NCBI RefSeq assembly: GCF_010093305.1 | Contig: NZ_PDWS01000006.1 | Coordinates: 62,001 to 126,000, forward strand | DNA: 64,000 nt | Reading direction: 5' to 3' | DNA from: Pseudoxanthomonas sacheonensis | GTDB taxonomy: Bacteria > Pseudomonadota > Gammaproteobacteria > Xanthomonadales > Xanthomonadaceae | Shown here: positions 29,052 to 37,864 of the stretch, in pieces | Layout of the letters: the number at the start of each line of letters is the position of its first letter | Position numbering within the stretch: position 1 is the first letter of the stretch | Notes under the pieces: generated by a model | Databases searched by the model: none | The model's input: only the letters and a program-made list of their open reading frames with translations | Told to the model about the DNA's origin: nothing | Made by a program: the position numbers and the translations under genes

Positions 29052-30953
29052 ATGGCGCGGCTCGTGATCCTGTTGTCCTGTTTGCTGGGGCTGTCGTTTT
29101 CCGTGCGGGCACAGGCGCCGGCCGCCGCGTCCGCGGTTTCCGACCGCGATTACCCTGGAGTGATATCGCTTGCGGTCGATGCCACCGACGTGTCGCGCCG
29201 CATCTACCGGGTGCGCGAACGCATCCCGGTCCAACCGGGTCCATTGAAGCTCTGGTATCCGCAGTGGATACCCGGCAACCATGCGGCCACCGGCCCGATC
29301 AACCAGTTCGCGGGCCTGTCGATATCCGGCAACGGCCAGCGCATCGAATGGCGGCGGGACCCGTTGGACGTCTACGCGTTCCATCTGCAGGTGCCGATGG
29401 GCGTCGCTGCGCTCGATGTCGAATTCCAATCGCTTTCGCCCACCGCCGACGACCAGGGCCGGGTAGCGATGACCACCGAGCTGATGTCGGTGCAGTGGTC
29501 GCGCCTGTTGCTGTATCCGGCCGGCTACGATGCACGCCGCCTCCGTTTCGAACCCAGCCTGCGCTTGCCGGAAGGCTGGCAATTCGGCAGCGCGCTTGAA
29601 ACGGCCGGTACCGATGGCGGCGTGAACCGCTTTCAGACGCTCGCTCTCGTCGATCTGGTCGATTCCCCCGTCTATGCGGGCCGCTACTTCAAGCGGTTCG
29701 ACCTGGATCCCGGCGCGGCAATACCGGTGCGCCTCAATGTGATCGCCGACGCGCCGGAGCTGCTCGATGCCAAGCCGGAAATCCTCGCCGCGCACCGTGC
29801 GCTGGTGAAGCAGGCCGACCTCGTGTTCGGCCCGCGCCCGTTCGCGCACTACGATTTCCTGCTGGCGCTGTCGGACCAGTTCAGCGGCATCGGTCTGGAA
29901 CACCATCAGTCGAGCGAGAACGGCACCTTTCCGGGTTATCTGACCGGCGAGGCGCCCTTCACCGACAATTACTTATTGCCGCATGAATACACGCACAGCT
30001 GGAACGGCAAGTTCATGCGTCCGGCGCTGCTGTGGACACCGCACTACAACACGCCGATGCAGAACGATCTGCTATGGGTCTACGAAGGCCAGACCGAGTT
30101 CTGGGCCTGGGTACTGGCCGCGCGCGCCGGGTTGTACACGCCGCAACAGGCGCAGGAAGTGCTGGCCGCCAGTGCGGCCCTGTTCGACCATCGCGCCGGC
30201 CGTGGGTGGCGCAGCCTGCAGGACACCGTCTATCAGGGCATCGTCGATTTCAACGATGCGCCGCAGGCGTGGGAGAGCTGGCAGCGCGGCTACGATTTCT
30301 ACGACGAAGGCACGCTGGTGTGGCTGGATGTGGACACCAAGCTGCGGGAACTGTCCGGCGGCAAACGCTCGCTGGACGATTTCGCGCGCGGTTTCTTCGG
30401 CGGCGGTACGGGCCGCATCGAAACGCGCACTTATGCGGTCGACGACGTGGTCGGAGCGCTGCAGACAGTTCAGCCCCATGATTGGGCTGCGTTCCTGCGC
30501 CAGCGCGTGGACGGCCATGGTCCGGGCGCGCCGATGGAAGGCCTGGCACGCGCAGGATGGAAGCTGGTCTACAACGAGCAACCCAATGCCGCCATCGCAG
30601 AAGCAGAAGGCGACCAGGAGTTCGACGATTTCAGCTACTCGTTGGGATTGAAAATCGCCAGCGCCGACGGAAAGGTCGACGCAGTGCTGTGGAACAGCCC
30701 GGCCTATCTGGCCGGTCTGGCGAAAGACATGGTGGTCGTGGCGGTATCGGGCATGGCCTACGACGCCGACCGCCTGAAGCGGGCGATCACCGCCGCCAAA
30801 ACAACGGAATCCGCGATCGAACTGCTGGTGAGGCAGGGAGATGCCTATCGCACTTTACGAGTGGAGTATCGCCAGGGGCTGCGGTATCCGCATCTGCAGC
30901 GCATCGCGGGAACGCCGGATCGCCTGAGTCAACTGCTCGCGCCGAGAAAGTGA
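29052..30953 (+). CDS. M61 family aminopeptidase with PDZ domain
   Basis: 633 residues from ATG 29052, which gives the signal peptide MARLVILLSCLLGLSFSVRA. The upstream in-frame extension is not signal-like. An N-terminal domain contains YPQWIPGNHAATGPI. The zinc motif is HEYTHSW at residues 311-317 with the third ligand Glu in YEGQTEFW near 345, as in M61 glycyl aminopeptidases. A PDZ domain is at the C-terminal side (about 530-610). It is likely a periplasmic or secreted peptidase cutting N-terminal residues from peptides. Confidence 0.93.
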   Translation: MARLVILLSCLLGLSFSVRAQAPAAASAVSDRDYPGVISLAVDATDVSRRIYRVRERIPVQPGPLKLWYPQWIPGNHAATGPINQFAGLSISGNGQRIEWRRDPLDVYAFHLQVPMGVAALDVEFQSLSPTADDQGRVAMTTELMSVQWSRLLLYPAGYDARRLRFEPSLRLPEGWQFGSALETAGTDGGVNRFQTLALVDLVDSPVYAGRYFKRFDLDPGAAIPVRLNVIADAPELLDAKPEILAAHRALVKQADLVFGPRPFAHYDFLLALSDQFSGIGLEHHQSSENGTFPGYLTGEAPFTDNYLLPHEYTHSWNGKFMRPALLWTPHYNTPMQNDLLWVYEGQTEFWAWVLAARAGLYTPQQAQEVLAASAALFDHRAGRGWRSLQDTVYQGIVDFNDAPQAWESWQRGYDFYDEGTLVWLDVDTKLRELSGGKRSLDDFARGFFGGGTGRIETRTYAVDDVVGALQTVQPHDWAAFLRQRVDGHGPGAPMEGLARAGWKLVYNEQPNAAIAEAEGDQEFDDFSYSLGLKIASADGKVDAVLWNSPAYLAGLAKDMVVVAVSGMAYDADRLKRAITAAKTTESAIELLVRQGDAYRTLRVEYRQGLRYPHLQRIAGTPDRLSQLLAPRK

Positions 30954-31121
30954 TGGTTGCAGATGGGGTCGTTCGTTAGTGCATGGGATCCCAAAGGAAT
31001 CGTATGCGCGAATGCGCAAACCCCGTCGCAACGGGTTCCCTCGTCATCCAGCGTTGCGGAAGCATGCGCGATACTCCGGGGAACAAGGACCCGGTCCGCC
31101 GAAACGAGAGGGAAGATGGCC

Positions 31122-32378
31122 ATGAAAACGCTACTGTGCACTTCGTTGGCGCTAGCACTATGGTCGAACACAGCGCGCGCCGACGAGTTCGTCTTCAACG
31201 ACTGTCTGGCGGGGCTGCGCACAAAAGCCGAAGCGGCGGGCGTGGAACGAACCACCTTCGATTCCAGCACCCGCGGCCTGGTTCCGGACATGGGCGTGCT
31301 GGAGCTGCTGGATGCCCAGCCGGAGTTCACCACGCCGATCTGGGATTATCTGGCCGCGCTGGTCGATGATCAGCGCATCAGCGATGGCCAGGCCATGTTG
31401 CAGGCCAATGCCGCGACCCTGGCGCGGGTTTCGCAGGAGTACGGCGTGGATCCGCAGACCGTGGTGGCGGTATGGGGCGTGGAAAGCGACTACGGCAAGA
31501 CCTTCGGCAAGCGGCCGCTGCTGGTCTCGCTGGCAACGCTGTCCTGCTTCGGCCGCCGCCAGGAGTTCTTCCGCGGCGAATTATTCGCCACGCTCAAGCT
31601 GCTGCAAGCCGGCGACCTGAAGCCCGAAGGTTTGACGGGCTCCTGGGCCGGCGCTTTCGGCCACACCCAGTTCATGCCCACCACTTACCAGCGCATCGCG
31701 GTCGACGGGGATGGCGACGGGCGCCGCGATCTGGTCGCCAGCATTGCGGACGCGCTGGCTTCGACCGCCAATTACCTCAAACAGGCCGGCTGGCGCACGG
31801 GCGAACCGTGGGGCTATGAAGTGAAATTGCCTGCGGGTTTCGATGCCGCTCTTGCGGGAAGGAAGAACAAGCGGCCTTTGTCCGACTGGATCGCACGCGG
31901 GGTCGCGCGTACCGACGGCACACCGCTTCTGGCGACCGATGCGCAAGCGGCCGTGCTGCTGCCCGCCGGCGCGACCGGTCCCGCCTTTCTCGTGTTCCGC
32001 AACTTCGACGCGATCTATTCGTACAACGCGGCGGAAAGTTATGCGCTGGCCATCGCCACCTTGTCCGACCGCCTGCGCGGCGGCGGTGCGCTGGTTACGC
32101 CGTGGCCGACCGACGATCCGGGACTTGGTCGTGGCGAACGCAGGCAGCTGCAGCAACTGCTGCTGGCGCGCGGGCACGCCATCGGCGAAGCGGACGGCAT
32201 GATAGGCACGCTCACCCGCCGCGCTATCGTGGCCGAACAGCAGCGGCTGGGACTGCAGCCGCAGGATGGGCGCGCGGGGAAGAAGATTCTCGATGCGTTG
32301 CGGACCGAGGCGCCGCTGCCGGTCACGCCGCCCGCGACGGTGCCGCAGTCACCGCTCGAATCGAAGCCGACAGATTGA
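31122..32378 (+). CDS. Lytic murein transglycosylase (MltB family, SLT_2) with PG-binding domain
   Basis: 418 residues. The signal peptide is MKTLLCTSLALALWSNTARA, with ATG 31122 preferred over 31116 because GAGAGGGAAG is then correctly spaced. The SLT_2 domain has the catalytic Glu in WGVESDYG (E121), then GSWAGAFGHTQFMPTTY and GDGDGRRDL. A PG_binding_1 domain lies near residue 340-400 (GEADGMIGTLTRRAIVAEQ). The enzyme cleaves the MurNAc-GlcNAc bond to form 1,6-anhydro ends. It follows the M61 gene by 168 bases on the same strand. Confidence 0.93.
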   Translation: MKTLLCTSLALALWSNTARADEFVFNDCLAGLRTKAEAAGVERTTFDSSTRGLVPDMGVLELLDAQPEFTTPIWDYLAALVDDQRISDGQAMLQANAATLARVSQEYGVDPQTVVAVWGVESDYGKTFGKRPLLVSLATLSCFGRRQEFFRGELFATLKLLQAGDLKPEGLTGSWAGAFGHTQFMPTTYQRIAVDGDGDGRRDLVASIADALASTANYLKQAGWRTGEPWGYEVKLPAGFDAALAGRKNKRPLSDWIARGVARTDGTPLLATDAQAAVLLPAGATGPAFLVFRNFDAIYSYNAAESYALAIATLSDRLRGGGALVTPWPTDDPGLGRGERRQLQQLLLARGHAIGEADGMIGTLTRRAIVAEQQRLGLQPQDGRAGKKILDALRTEAPLPVTPPATVPQSPLESKPTD

Positions 32379-32414
32379 GGAAAAAGCCTCTCCGAACGCC
32401 CAACCTCGAAGACT

Positions 32415-32493
32415 GTGGGAGCGGCGTCCCGCCGCGAGCTCCTGAGCGATTTCGAGCGTAGGCCAAGAGCTCGCGGCGGGACGCCGCTCCCAC
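32415..32493. repeat. GTGGGAGCGGCG-family palindromic repeat
   Basis: Arms GTGGGAGCGGCGTCCCGCCG and CGGCGGGACGCCGCTCCCAC, with GAGCTC adjoining. It lies between the converging ends of the transglycosylase and the indolepyruvate oxidoreductase, where it could serve as a bidirectional terminator. Confidence 0.9.
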
Positions 32494-32523
32494 TCCCACG
32501 TGTCGCAGGTGGTGGGCCGCGTC

Positions 32524-35500
32524 CTACGCCGCCTGCACGATCGGGATCTCCCGCGGATTGTTCCACTTGTCCAGCAGCGCCGCTTCCCGCGCCTTGGCCT
32601 TATGCAAATGCGCTTCCTTGACGTGTCCGTAGCCGCGGATGTGCTCGGGAATGCTGGCGATTTCCGCGGCAAGCGGAAGATTGCCGGCGTTGAGCGAAGC
32701 CAATAGCCCGCCGACCGTCTTTTCGTAGTCGCCGATCAGCTTGCGTTCGCCCTTGCGCTCTTCGGTATAGCCGAAGATGTCGAACATGCCGCCACGCAGG
32801 AACCTGAACTTCGCCATCAGCTTGAACGCGCTGAACACCCACGGACCGAATTCCTGCTTGATCAGCCGGCCCTGCGCGTCCTTTTTGGCCAGCAGCGGCG
32901 GCGCCAGATGGAAGTGCAGTTTGTAGTCGCCGTCGAACTGCTGCTCCAGCTTGCGCTTGAAATCGCCGCTGGTGTACAGCCGCGCCACTTCGTATTCGTC
33001 CTTGTAGGCCATCAGCTTGAAGAAGTAGCGCGCCACCGCTTCGCTGAGCGCGGTGGAGCCCGGCGCGCGCACGTGTTCGGCGTCGCGCACCTTGTCGACC
33101 AGCGCGCTGTAACGGTTGGCGTAGGCGGCGTTCTGGTATTCGGTGAGGAAAGCGACGCGGCGCTGCACCAGTTCGTCCAGCGAACGCGACAGGCGCAGGT
33201 CGTCCAGCGGCAGGAAGGCGACGTTGCCGTCGTGGTTGCCGGCGTCCTGCAGGCCGCGCACTTCGTGTTCGTTGTCCGGCGTGCGCGGCGCGCTGGGGCT
33301 GGCCCACTCGCTGGTTTCCCATTCGCCAGGCGGCAGGACCTGCAGGTTGTGCGGGGTACGTTCGGATTCGGTCTGCGCGTTGTGGATCACGCCGGCCGCT
33401 TCGGCGACCGCGGCTGGATTGACCACGGCCAGACGGCCCCAGGCGAAGGCCTGGCGATTCATCTCCACCGCCGCGCCGTTCAATTCCACCGCGCGCATGA
33501 TCGCTTCGTAGGAGATTGGCACCAGGCCCTGCTGCCAGGCATAGCCCAGCATGAACAGGTTGGCTGCGATCGCGTCGCCCATCAGCGCGGTGGCCAGTAC
33601 CGTGGCATCGACCTGCAGCGGCGCACGTCCGCCCAGCGCTTGGGTGACCGCGGAAAGAATGCCGGCCGCCGGAAATTCCATGTCCGGACGCGTGGTGAAG
33701 GTGCCGGGCATGGCCTGGTAGGTGTTCAGCACCACCTGCGAGCGTTCGCCGCGCACTTTCGACAGTACCCAGTAGTCGTTGACCACCACCATGTCGCAAC
33801 CCAGCACCACGTCGGCTTCGCCGGCGGCGATGCGCACGGCGTGGATGTGTTCGGGCGTGCGCGCGATGCGGATGTGGGTGGTGACCGCGCCGCCTTTCTG
33901 CGCCAGGCCGGTCTGGTCCAGCACGCTGGCGCCCTTGCCTTCCAGGTGTCCGGCCATGCCCAGCAGCGCGCCGATGGTGACCACGCCGGTACCGCCGACG
34001 CCGGTGATGAGGATATTCCAGGGTTGCTGGAAATCGGCCTTGAATACCGGCGCGGGCAGGTTGGCCAGCAACTCGGTGGGATCTTTTTTCTTGCCCTTGC
34101 GCGGGCCGCCGCCGTGCACGGTGACGAAGCTGGGGCAGAAGCCGTTGACGCAGCTGTAGTCCTTGTTGCAGTTGGACTGGTCGATCTCGCGCTTGCGCCC
34201 GAACTCGGTTTCCTTCGGCAGCACCGACACGCAGAAGCTTTTCACGCCGCAGTCGCCGCAGCCTTCGCAGACCAGCGTGTTGACCATCACCCGCTTCTGC
34301 GGATCGGCCAGCTTGCCGCGCTTGCGGCGGCGGCGCTTCTCGGTGGCGCAGACCTGGTCGTAGATCAGGATGGACACGCCCTTCACTTCGCGCAGTTGTT
34401 TCTGCACGTCGTCCAGCCGTTTGCGGTCGAAGAATTCCACGCCGGACGGGAAGATCTCCGGTTTGTTCCACTTGCCGATCTCATCGCTGACCACGACGAT
34501 CGTCTGCACGCCCTCGGCACGCATCATGTGCGCGATCTGCGGCACACTCAGCGTTCCGTCCACCGGCTGGCCGCCGGTCATCGCCACCGCATCGTTGTAG
34601 AGGATCTTGTAGGTGATGTTGACGCCGGTGGCCACCGACTGGCGCACCGCCAGCGAGCCGGAATGGAAGAAGGTGCCGTCGCCCAGATTCTGGAACACGT
34701 GCTCGGTTTCGGTGAACGGCGCCTGCCCCGACCAGGTGACGCCTTCGCCGCCCATGTGGGTGAAGGTGTCGGTGTCGCGGTCCATCCACGTCACCATGTA
34801 GTGGCAGCCGATGCCGCCCAGCGCGCGCGAACCTTCCGGCACCACGGTAGACGTGTTGTGCGGGCAGCCGCTGCAGTAGTGCGGCACGCGCGGGAAGTTG
34901 GCGCGCGGCAGCGCCATTTCCGCTTCCTTCTCTTCCATCCAGCGCAAACGCTGTTCGATGGATTCGGTCGTGAAAAAACGCTGGATGCGGCGACCGATCA
35001 CACCTGCGATGGTGGCGGGCGTCAGTTCGCCTGTGGACGGCAGGATCCATTCGCCGGCTTCGTCGTACTTGCCGACGATGGAAGGACGCGGACCCGCGCT
35101 GGCCGGCCAGTTGTAGAACTGTTCCTTCATCTGCCGCTCGATGAAGGCGCGCTTCTCCTCGACGACGACGATGTCTTCCAAACCGTGGGCGAAGTTGGCG
35201 ATGCCCACCGGTTCCAATGGCCAGGTCATGCCGACCTTGTACACGCGGATGCCGATGTCGGCGCAGGCGCGCTCGTCCAGGCCCAGGTACTCCAGCGCCT
35301 GCAGGACGTCCAGGTAGCTCTTGCCGGTGGTGACGATGCCCAGGCGCGCGCGCGGCGAATCCAGCACGATGCGGTCCACGCCGTTGGCGCGGGCGAAGGC
35401 CTGCGCGGCCTTGACCGCATAACGGTGCAGGCGCATTTCCTGGTCCAGCGGCGGGTCGGGCCAGCGGATGTTCAAGCCGCCGACGGGCATTTCGAAATCT

Positions 35501-36231
35501 TCCGGCAGCACGATGCGCCGCGCGAACGGATTCACTTCCACCGAGGCGGACGATTCCACCGTCTCGGCAATGGTCTTGAAGCCGATCCAGCGCCCGGTGT
35601 AGCGGCTCATGGCCCAGCCGACCAGGCCCAGGTCCAGGATGTCCTGCACGCCGGCCGGATTCAGCACCGGCATCATCGCGCTGACGAACTCGTCTTCCGA
35701 ACCATGCGGCAGGGTGGAGCTGCGGCAGTTGTGGTCGTCGGCGGCCATCGCCAGCACGCCGCCGTGTTTGGAGGTGCCGGCGGCATTGCCGTGCTTGAAC
35801 ACATCGCCGCAACGGTCCACGCCGGGGCCCTTGCCGTACCACATCGAGTACACGCCCTCGACCTTGGCGCCGGGGAACAGGTTGGTCTGCTGCGTGCCCC
35901 AGACCATGGTCGCACCCAGGTCCTCGTTGAGGCCGGGGATGAACTTCACTTGCGCTTCGGCCAAATGCTTCTTGGCCCGCCACAGTTCCAGGTCGAAGCC
36001 GCCCAGCGGCGAGCCGCGGTAGCCGCTGATGAAGCCGGCCGTGTTCAGCCCCGCGGCCTGGTCGCGCAGGCGCTGCATCAGCGGCAGCCGGACCAGCGCC
36101 TGCACCCCGCTCAGGTAGATGCGGCCGTCGGTGCGGGTGTATTTGTGTTCGAGCGTGTAGTCGTTGTCCAGCGTGTCGATCGCCGGGGTGTTGGCGGAAG
36201 ACGGCGAGGTGAGTTCGGCGGTGCTGGTCAT
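32524..36231 (-). CDS. Indolepyruvate:ferredoxin oxidoreductase, fused-subunit type
   Basis: 1235 residues, the length of the single-chain (fused alpha/beta) bacterial indolepyruvate ferredoxin oxidoreductases. It decarboxylates aryl- or branched-chain 2-oxoacids with thiamine pyrophosphate, CoA and ferredoxin. N-terminal pyrimidine-binding features include GFISGYRGSPLGGFD, the TPP-binding part has GGEGVTWSGQAPF, and CSGCPHN and CEGCGDCGVKSFC with CNKDYSCVNGFCP carry the cysteine clusters. The C-terminal gamma domain has GVGGTGVVTIGALLGMAG. In aerobic proteobacteria this enzyme is thought to serve amino-acid catabolism. It is divergent from the next gene to the right. Confidence 0.95.
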   Translation of the reverse strand: MTSTAELTSPSSANTPAIDTLDNDYTLEHKYTRTDGRIYLSGVQALVRLPLMQRLRDQAAGLNTAGFISGYRGSPLGGFDLELWRAKKHLAEAQVKFIPGLNEDLGATMVWGTQQTNLFPGAKVEGVYSMWYGKGPGVDRCGDVFKHGNAAGTSKHGGVLAMAADDHNCRSSTLPHGSEDEFVSAMMPVLNPAGVQDILDLGLVGWAMSRYTGRWIGFKTIAETVESSASVEVNPFARRIVLPEDFEMPVGGLNIRWPDPPLDQEMRLHRYAVKAAQAFARANGVDRIVLDSPRARLGIVTTGKSYLDVLQALEYLGLDERACADIGIRVYKVGMTWPLEPVGIANFAHGLEDIVVVEEKRAFIERQMKEQFYNWPASAGPRPSIVGKYDEAGEWILPSTGELTPATIAGVIGRRIQRFFTTESIEQRLRWMEEKEAEMALPRANFPRVPHYCSGCPHNTSTVVPEGSRALGGIGCHYMVTWMDRDTDTFTHMGGEGVTWSGQAPFTETEHVFQNLGDGTFFHSGSLAVRQSVATGVNITYKILYNDAVAMTGGQPVDGTLSVPQIAHMMRAEGVQTIVVVSDEIGKWNKPEIFPSGVEFFDRKRLDDVQKQLREVKGVSILIYDQVCATEKRRRRKRGKLADPQKRVMVNTLVCEGCGDCGVKSFCVSVLPKETEFGRKREIDQSNCNKDYSCVNGFCPSFVTVHGGGPRKGKKKDPTELLANLPAPVFKADFQQPWNILITGVGGTGVVTIGALLGMAGHLEGKGASVLDQTGLAQKGGAVTTHIRIARTPEHIHAVRIAAGEADVVLGCDMVVVNDYWVLSKVRGERSQVVLNTYQAMPGTFTTRPDMEFPAAGILSAVTQALGGRAPLQVDATVLATALMGDAIAANLFMLGYAWQQGLVPISYEAIMRAVELNGAAVEMNRQAFAWGRLAVVNPAAVAEAAGVIHNAQTESERTPHNLQVLPPGEWETSEWASPSAPRTPDNEHEVRGLQDAGNHDGNVAFLPLDDLRLSRSLDELVQRRVAFLTEYQNAAYANRYSALVDKVRDAEHVRAPGSTALSEAVARYFFKLMAYKDEYEVARLYTSGDFKRKLEQQFDGDYKLHFHLAPPLLAKKDAQGRLIKQEFGPWVFSAFKLMAKFRFLRGGMFDIFGYTEERKGERKLIGDYEKTVGGLLASLNAGNLPLAAEIASIPEHIRGYGHVKEAHLHKAKAREAALLDKWNNPREIPIVQAA

Positions 36232-36395
36232 GGCTGGCCCGGGGAATTGGAGGCGGCTGGCGGCGCCGGCTATGGCCCGGCGCAGGGTGCGGAATTGTAT
36301 CAGCGCGGTAATATGTGACCGATTTCACTCACCTGTTGTGCGCTGCAACGGGTAGGATGGCTCGGGGAGGTCGTTTTGTGGTTAGGGGAAGTCGC

Positions 36396-37025
36396 GTGAA
36401 TCCATTTCGAATTTTTCTGGCTGCCATGCTGGCCATGCTCGCGTCCGCCGTACAAGCGCAGACGCCTATCAAGCCCAAGGAATTCTATTTCGACGCCGAC
36501 GCGACCACGGCGCGCAAGATCGTGGTCGTCGAGGGCGAGGGCGAGGCCCTGGCGGCGGGCCTGGTCAAGGCGCGCGAACGCGGCAGGCGAGTGATCGAGG
36601 CGACTGCGCAGCTGGCGCACGTAGCCATGTCCGACAAGCGGGCCGAGCTGGGCAAGTCGCTATACGAGCAGGCTGTCAACGGCACCGCGTCGACCAGCAG
36701 CATTGGTCGTTCAGTGCGCTGGAACTATGCTTGGGATCTGTACTGCAATGAGGACTACGCGCAGGCCTACGGCCTGTGGAGCGAGCTGGCCGCCGGTTTC
36801 GGCAACCCGGCGTGGCTGCCGCCGACGATGGCCTTGTCGTTGTGGAGCCTGGATCGCAAGGCCGAGGCGGTGCAGTGGTACGCCGCGGCGGTGCGCACCG
36901 AGCCCACCCTATGGAGCGATCCGGCGAATTACGCGATGCTGCTGCCGAACTGGCGTGAGCAGGACCGTCAGCGCTTGGCCGAAGTCTATACCGCCTGGCA
37001 GGCCGCACCGCCGGCTTGGCCCTGA
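36396..37025 (+). CDS. Exported TPR-type protein of unknown function
   Basis: 209 residues from GTG 36396 with AGGGGAAG a few bases upstream. The signal peptide is PFRIFLAAMLAMLASAVQAQ. Downstream are two helical-repeat-like segments (WDLYCNEDYAQAYGLWSELA, SLWSLDRKAEAVQWYAAAV) of TPR/Sel1 character. Earlier ATG codons in the frame (36315, 36357) do not give a better signal. It is followed 74 bases later by a 2OG-Fe(II) oxygenase, so the two may be co-transcribed. Function unknown. Confidence 0.72.
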   Translation: MNPFRIFLAAMLAMLASAVQAQTPIKPKEFYFDADATTARKIVVVEGEGEALAAGLVKARERGRRVIEATAQLAHVAMSDKRAELGKSLYEQAVNGTASTSSIGRSVRWNYAWDLYCNEDYAQAYGLWSELAAGFGNPAWLPPTMALSLWSLDRKAEAVQWYAAAVRTEPTLWSDPANYAMLLPNWREQDRQRLAEVYTAWQAAPPAWP

Positions 37026-37099
37026 GGCCTGCCCCTCCATGCCAGAATCCGCATCGTGGCGAATCCGGTCCACGCCATGACCGCGCTGCGGGCCGCAGG

Positions 37100-37798
37100 A
37101 TGATCAGCAACGAGTTGGAGATCGCACCCTACCGCCAGCGCCTGCTCAGTCAGGGCCGGGTGCAGATACCGGGTTTCCTGCAAGAGGCCTCTGCTGAGCG
37201 CCTGCGCCAGTGCCTGAGGGATGAAGTGCCCTGGCAACCGGCATTGCGCACCGATCGGCCCGTGCCCGCGGGCGCGGAAGCCGCAATATCGTCAGAGGCC
37301 ATGCATCGCGAATTGCTTCAGGCAATTTACCAGCGCGCCCGCGATGATTTCGAATTCGTGTTCGATCGCTACCGGATGATCGAAGCCCGGCGCGATGGAC
37401 TCGATCCTGGCTTGGTACTGCACGTGGTGGTCGATTTCCTCAATAGCCCGCCATTTTTGGAATTCGCGCGCGAATTGACCGGTGACAACGCCATCCGCAT
37501 GGTCAGCGCCATCGCCGCGCGCTACCGGTCCGGCCATTTCCTCAAGCTGCATAATGACAAGGCTGGCGACGAGGACCGGGCCTTTGCCTATGTGATCAAC
37601 CTCAGCCAAGGGTGGCAGGCCGACTGGGGCGGCTTGCTGCAGTTCCTCGATGAAGGACAGAACGTGATCGAAACCTTCACCCCGCACTGGAATTCGCTCA
37701 GCCTGTTCCGCGTACCTCAGGCGCATCAGGTCAGCCTTGTGGCGCCATGGGCGAAGGACGACCGCTATAGCATCACCGGCTGGTTCAGGCGCAGCTAG
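37100..37798 (+). CDS. 2OG-Fe(II) oxygenase (prolyl-hydroxylase-like)
   Basis: 232 residues. The iron-binding triad is visible as HND at 151-153 (LKLHNDKAG) and a distal His at about 209 (VPQAHQV), followed by a basic residue for 2-oxoglutarate in YSITGWFRRS. The family hydroxylates peptidyl or small-molecule substrates in an oxygen- and 2-oxoglutarate-dependent way. ATG 37100 begins MISNELEIA; the longer frame upstream overlaps the previous gene and is not conserved-looking. Substrate unknown. Confidence 0.88.
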   Translation: MISNELEIAPYRQRLLSQGRVQIPGFLQEASAERLRQCLRDEVPWQPALRTDRPVPAGAEAAISSEAMHRELLQAIYQRARDDFEFVFDRYRMIEARRDGLDPGLVLHVVVDFLNSPPFLEFARELTGDNAIRMVSAIAARYRSGHFLKLHNDKAGDEDRAFAYVINLSQGWQADWGGLLQFLDEGQNVIETFTPHWNSLSLFRVPQAHQVSLVAPWAKDDRYSITGWFRRS

Positions 37799-37864
37799 CT
37801 GATAACCTCGCGTGCAGCACGCCGGCATGTCCGACACCTGAAAACCGATTTGCGGAGAACGACG

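Noticed and set aside
32908-36318. An 1136-residue plus-strand open frame opposite the indolepyruvate oxidoreductase
   Set aside because: His- and Val-rich shadow composition; the minus-strand gene has cofactor and cysteine motifs throughout.
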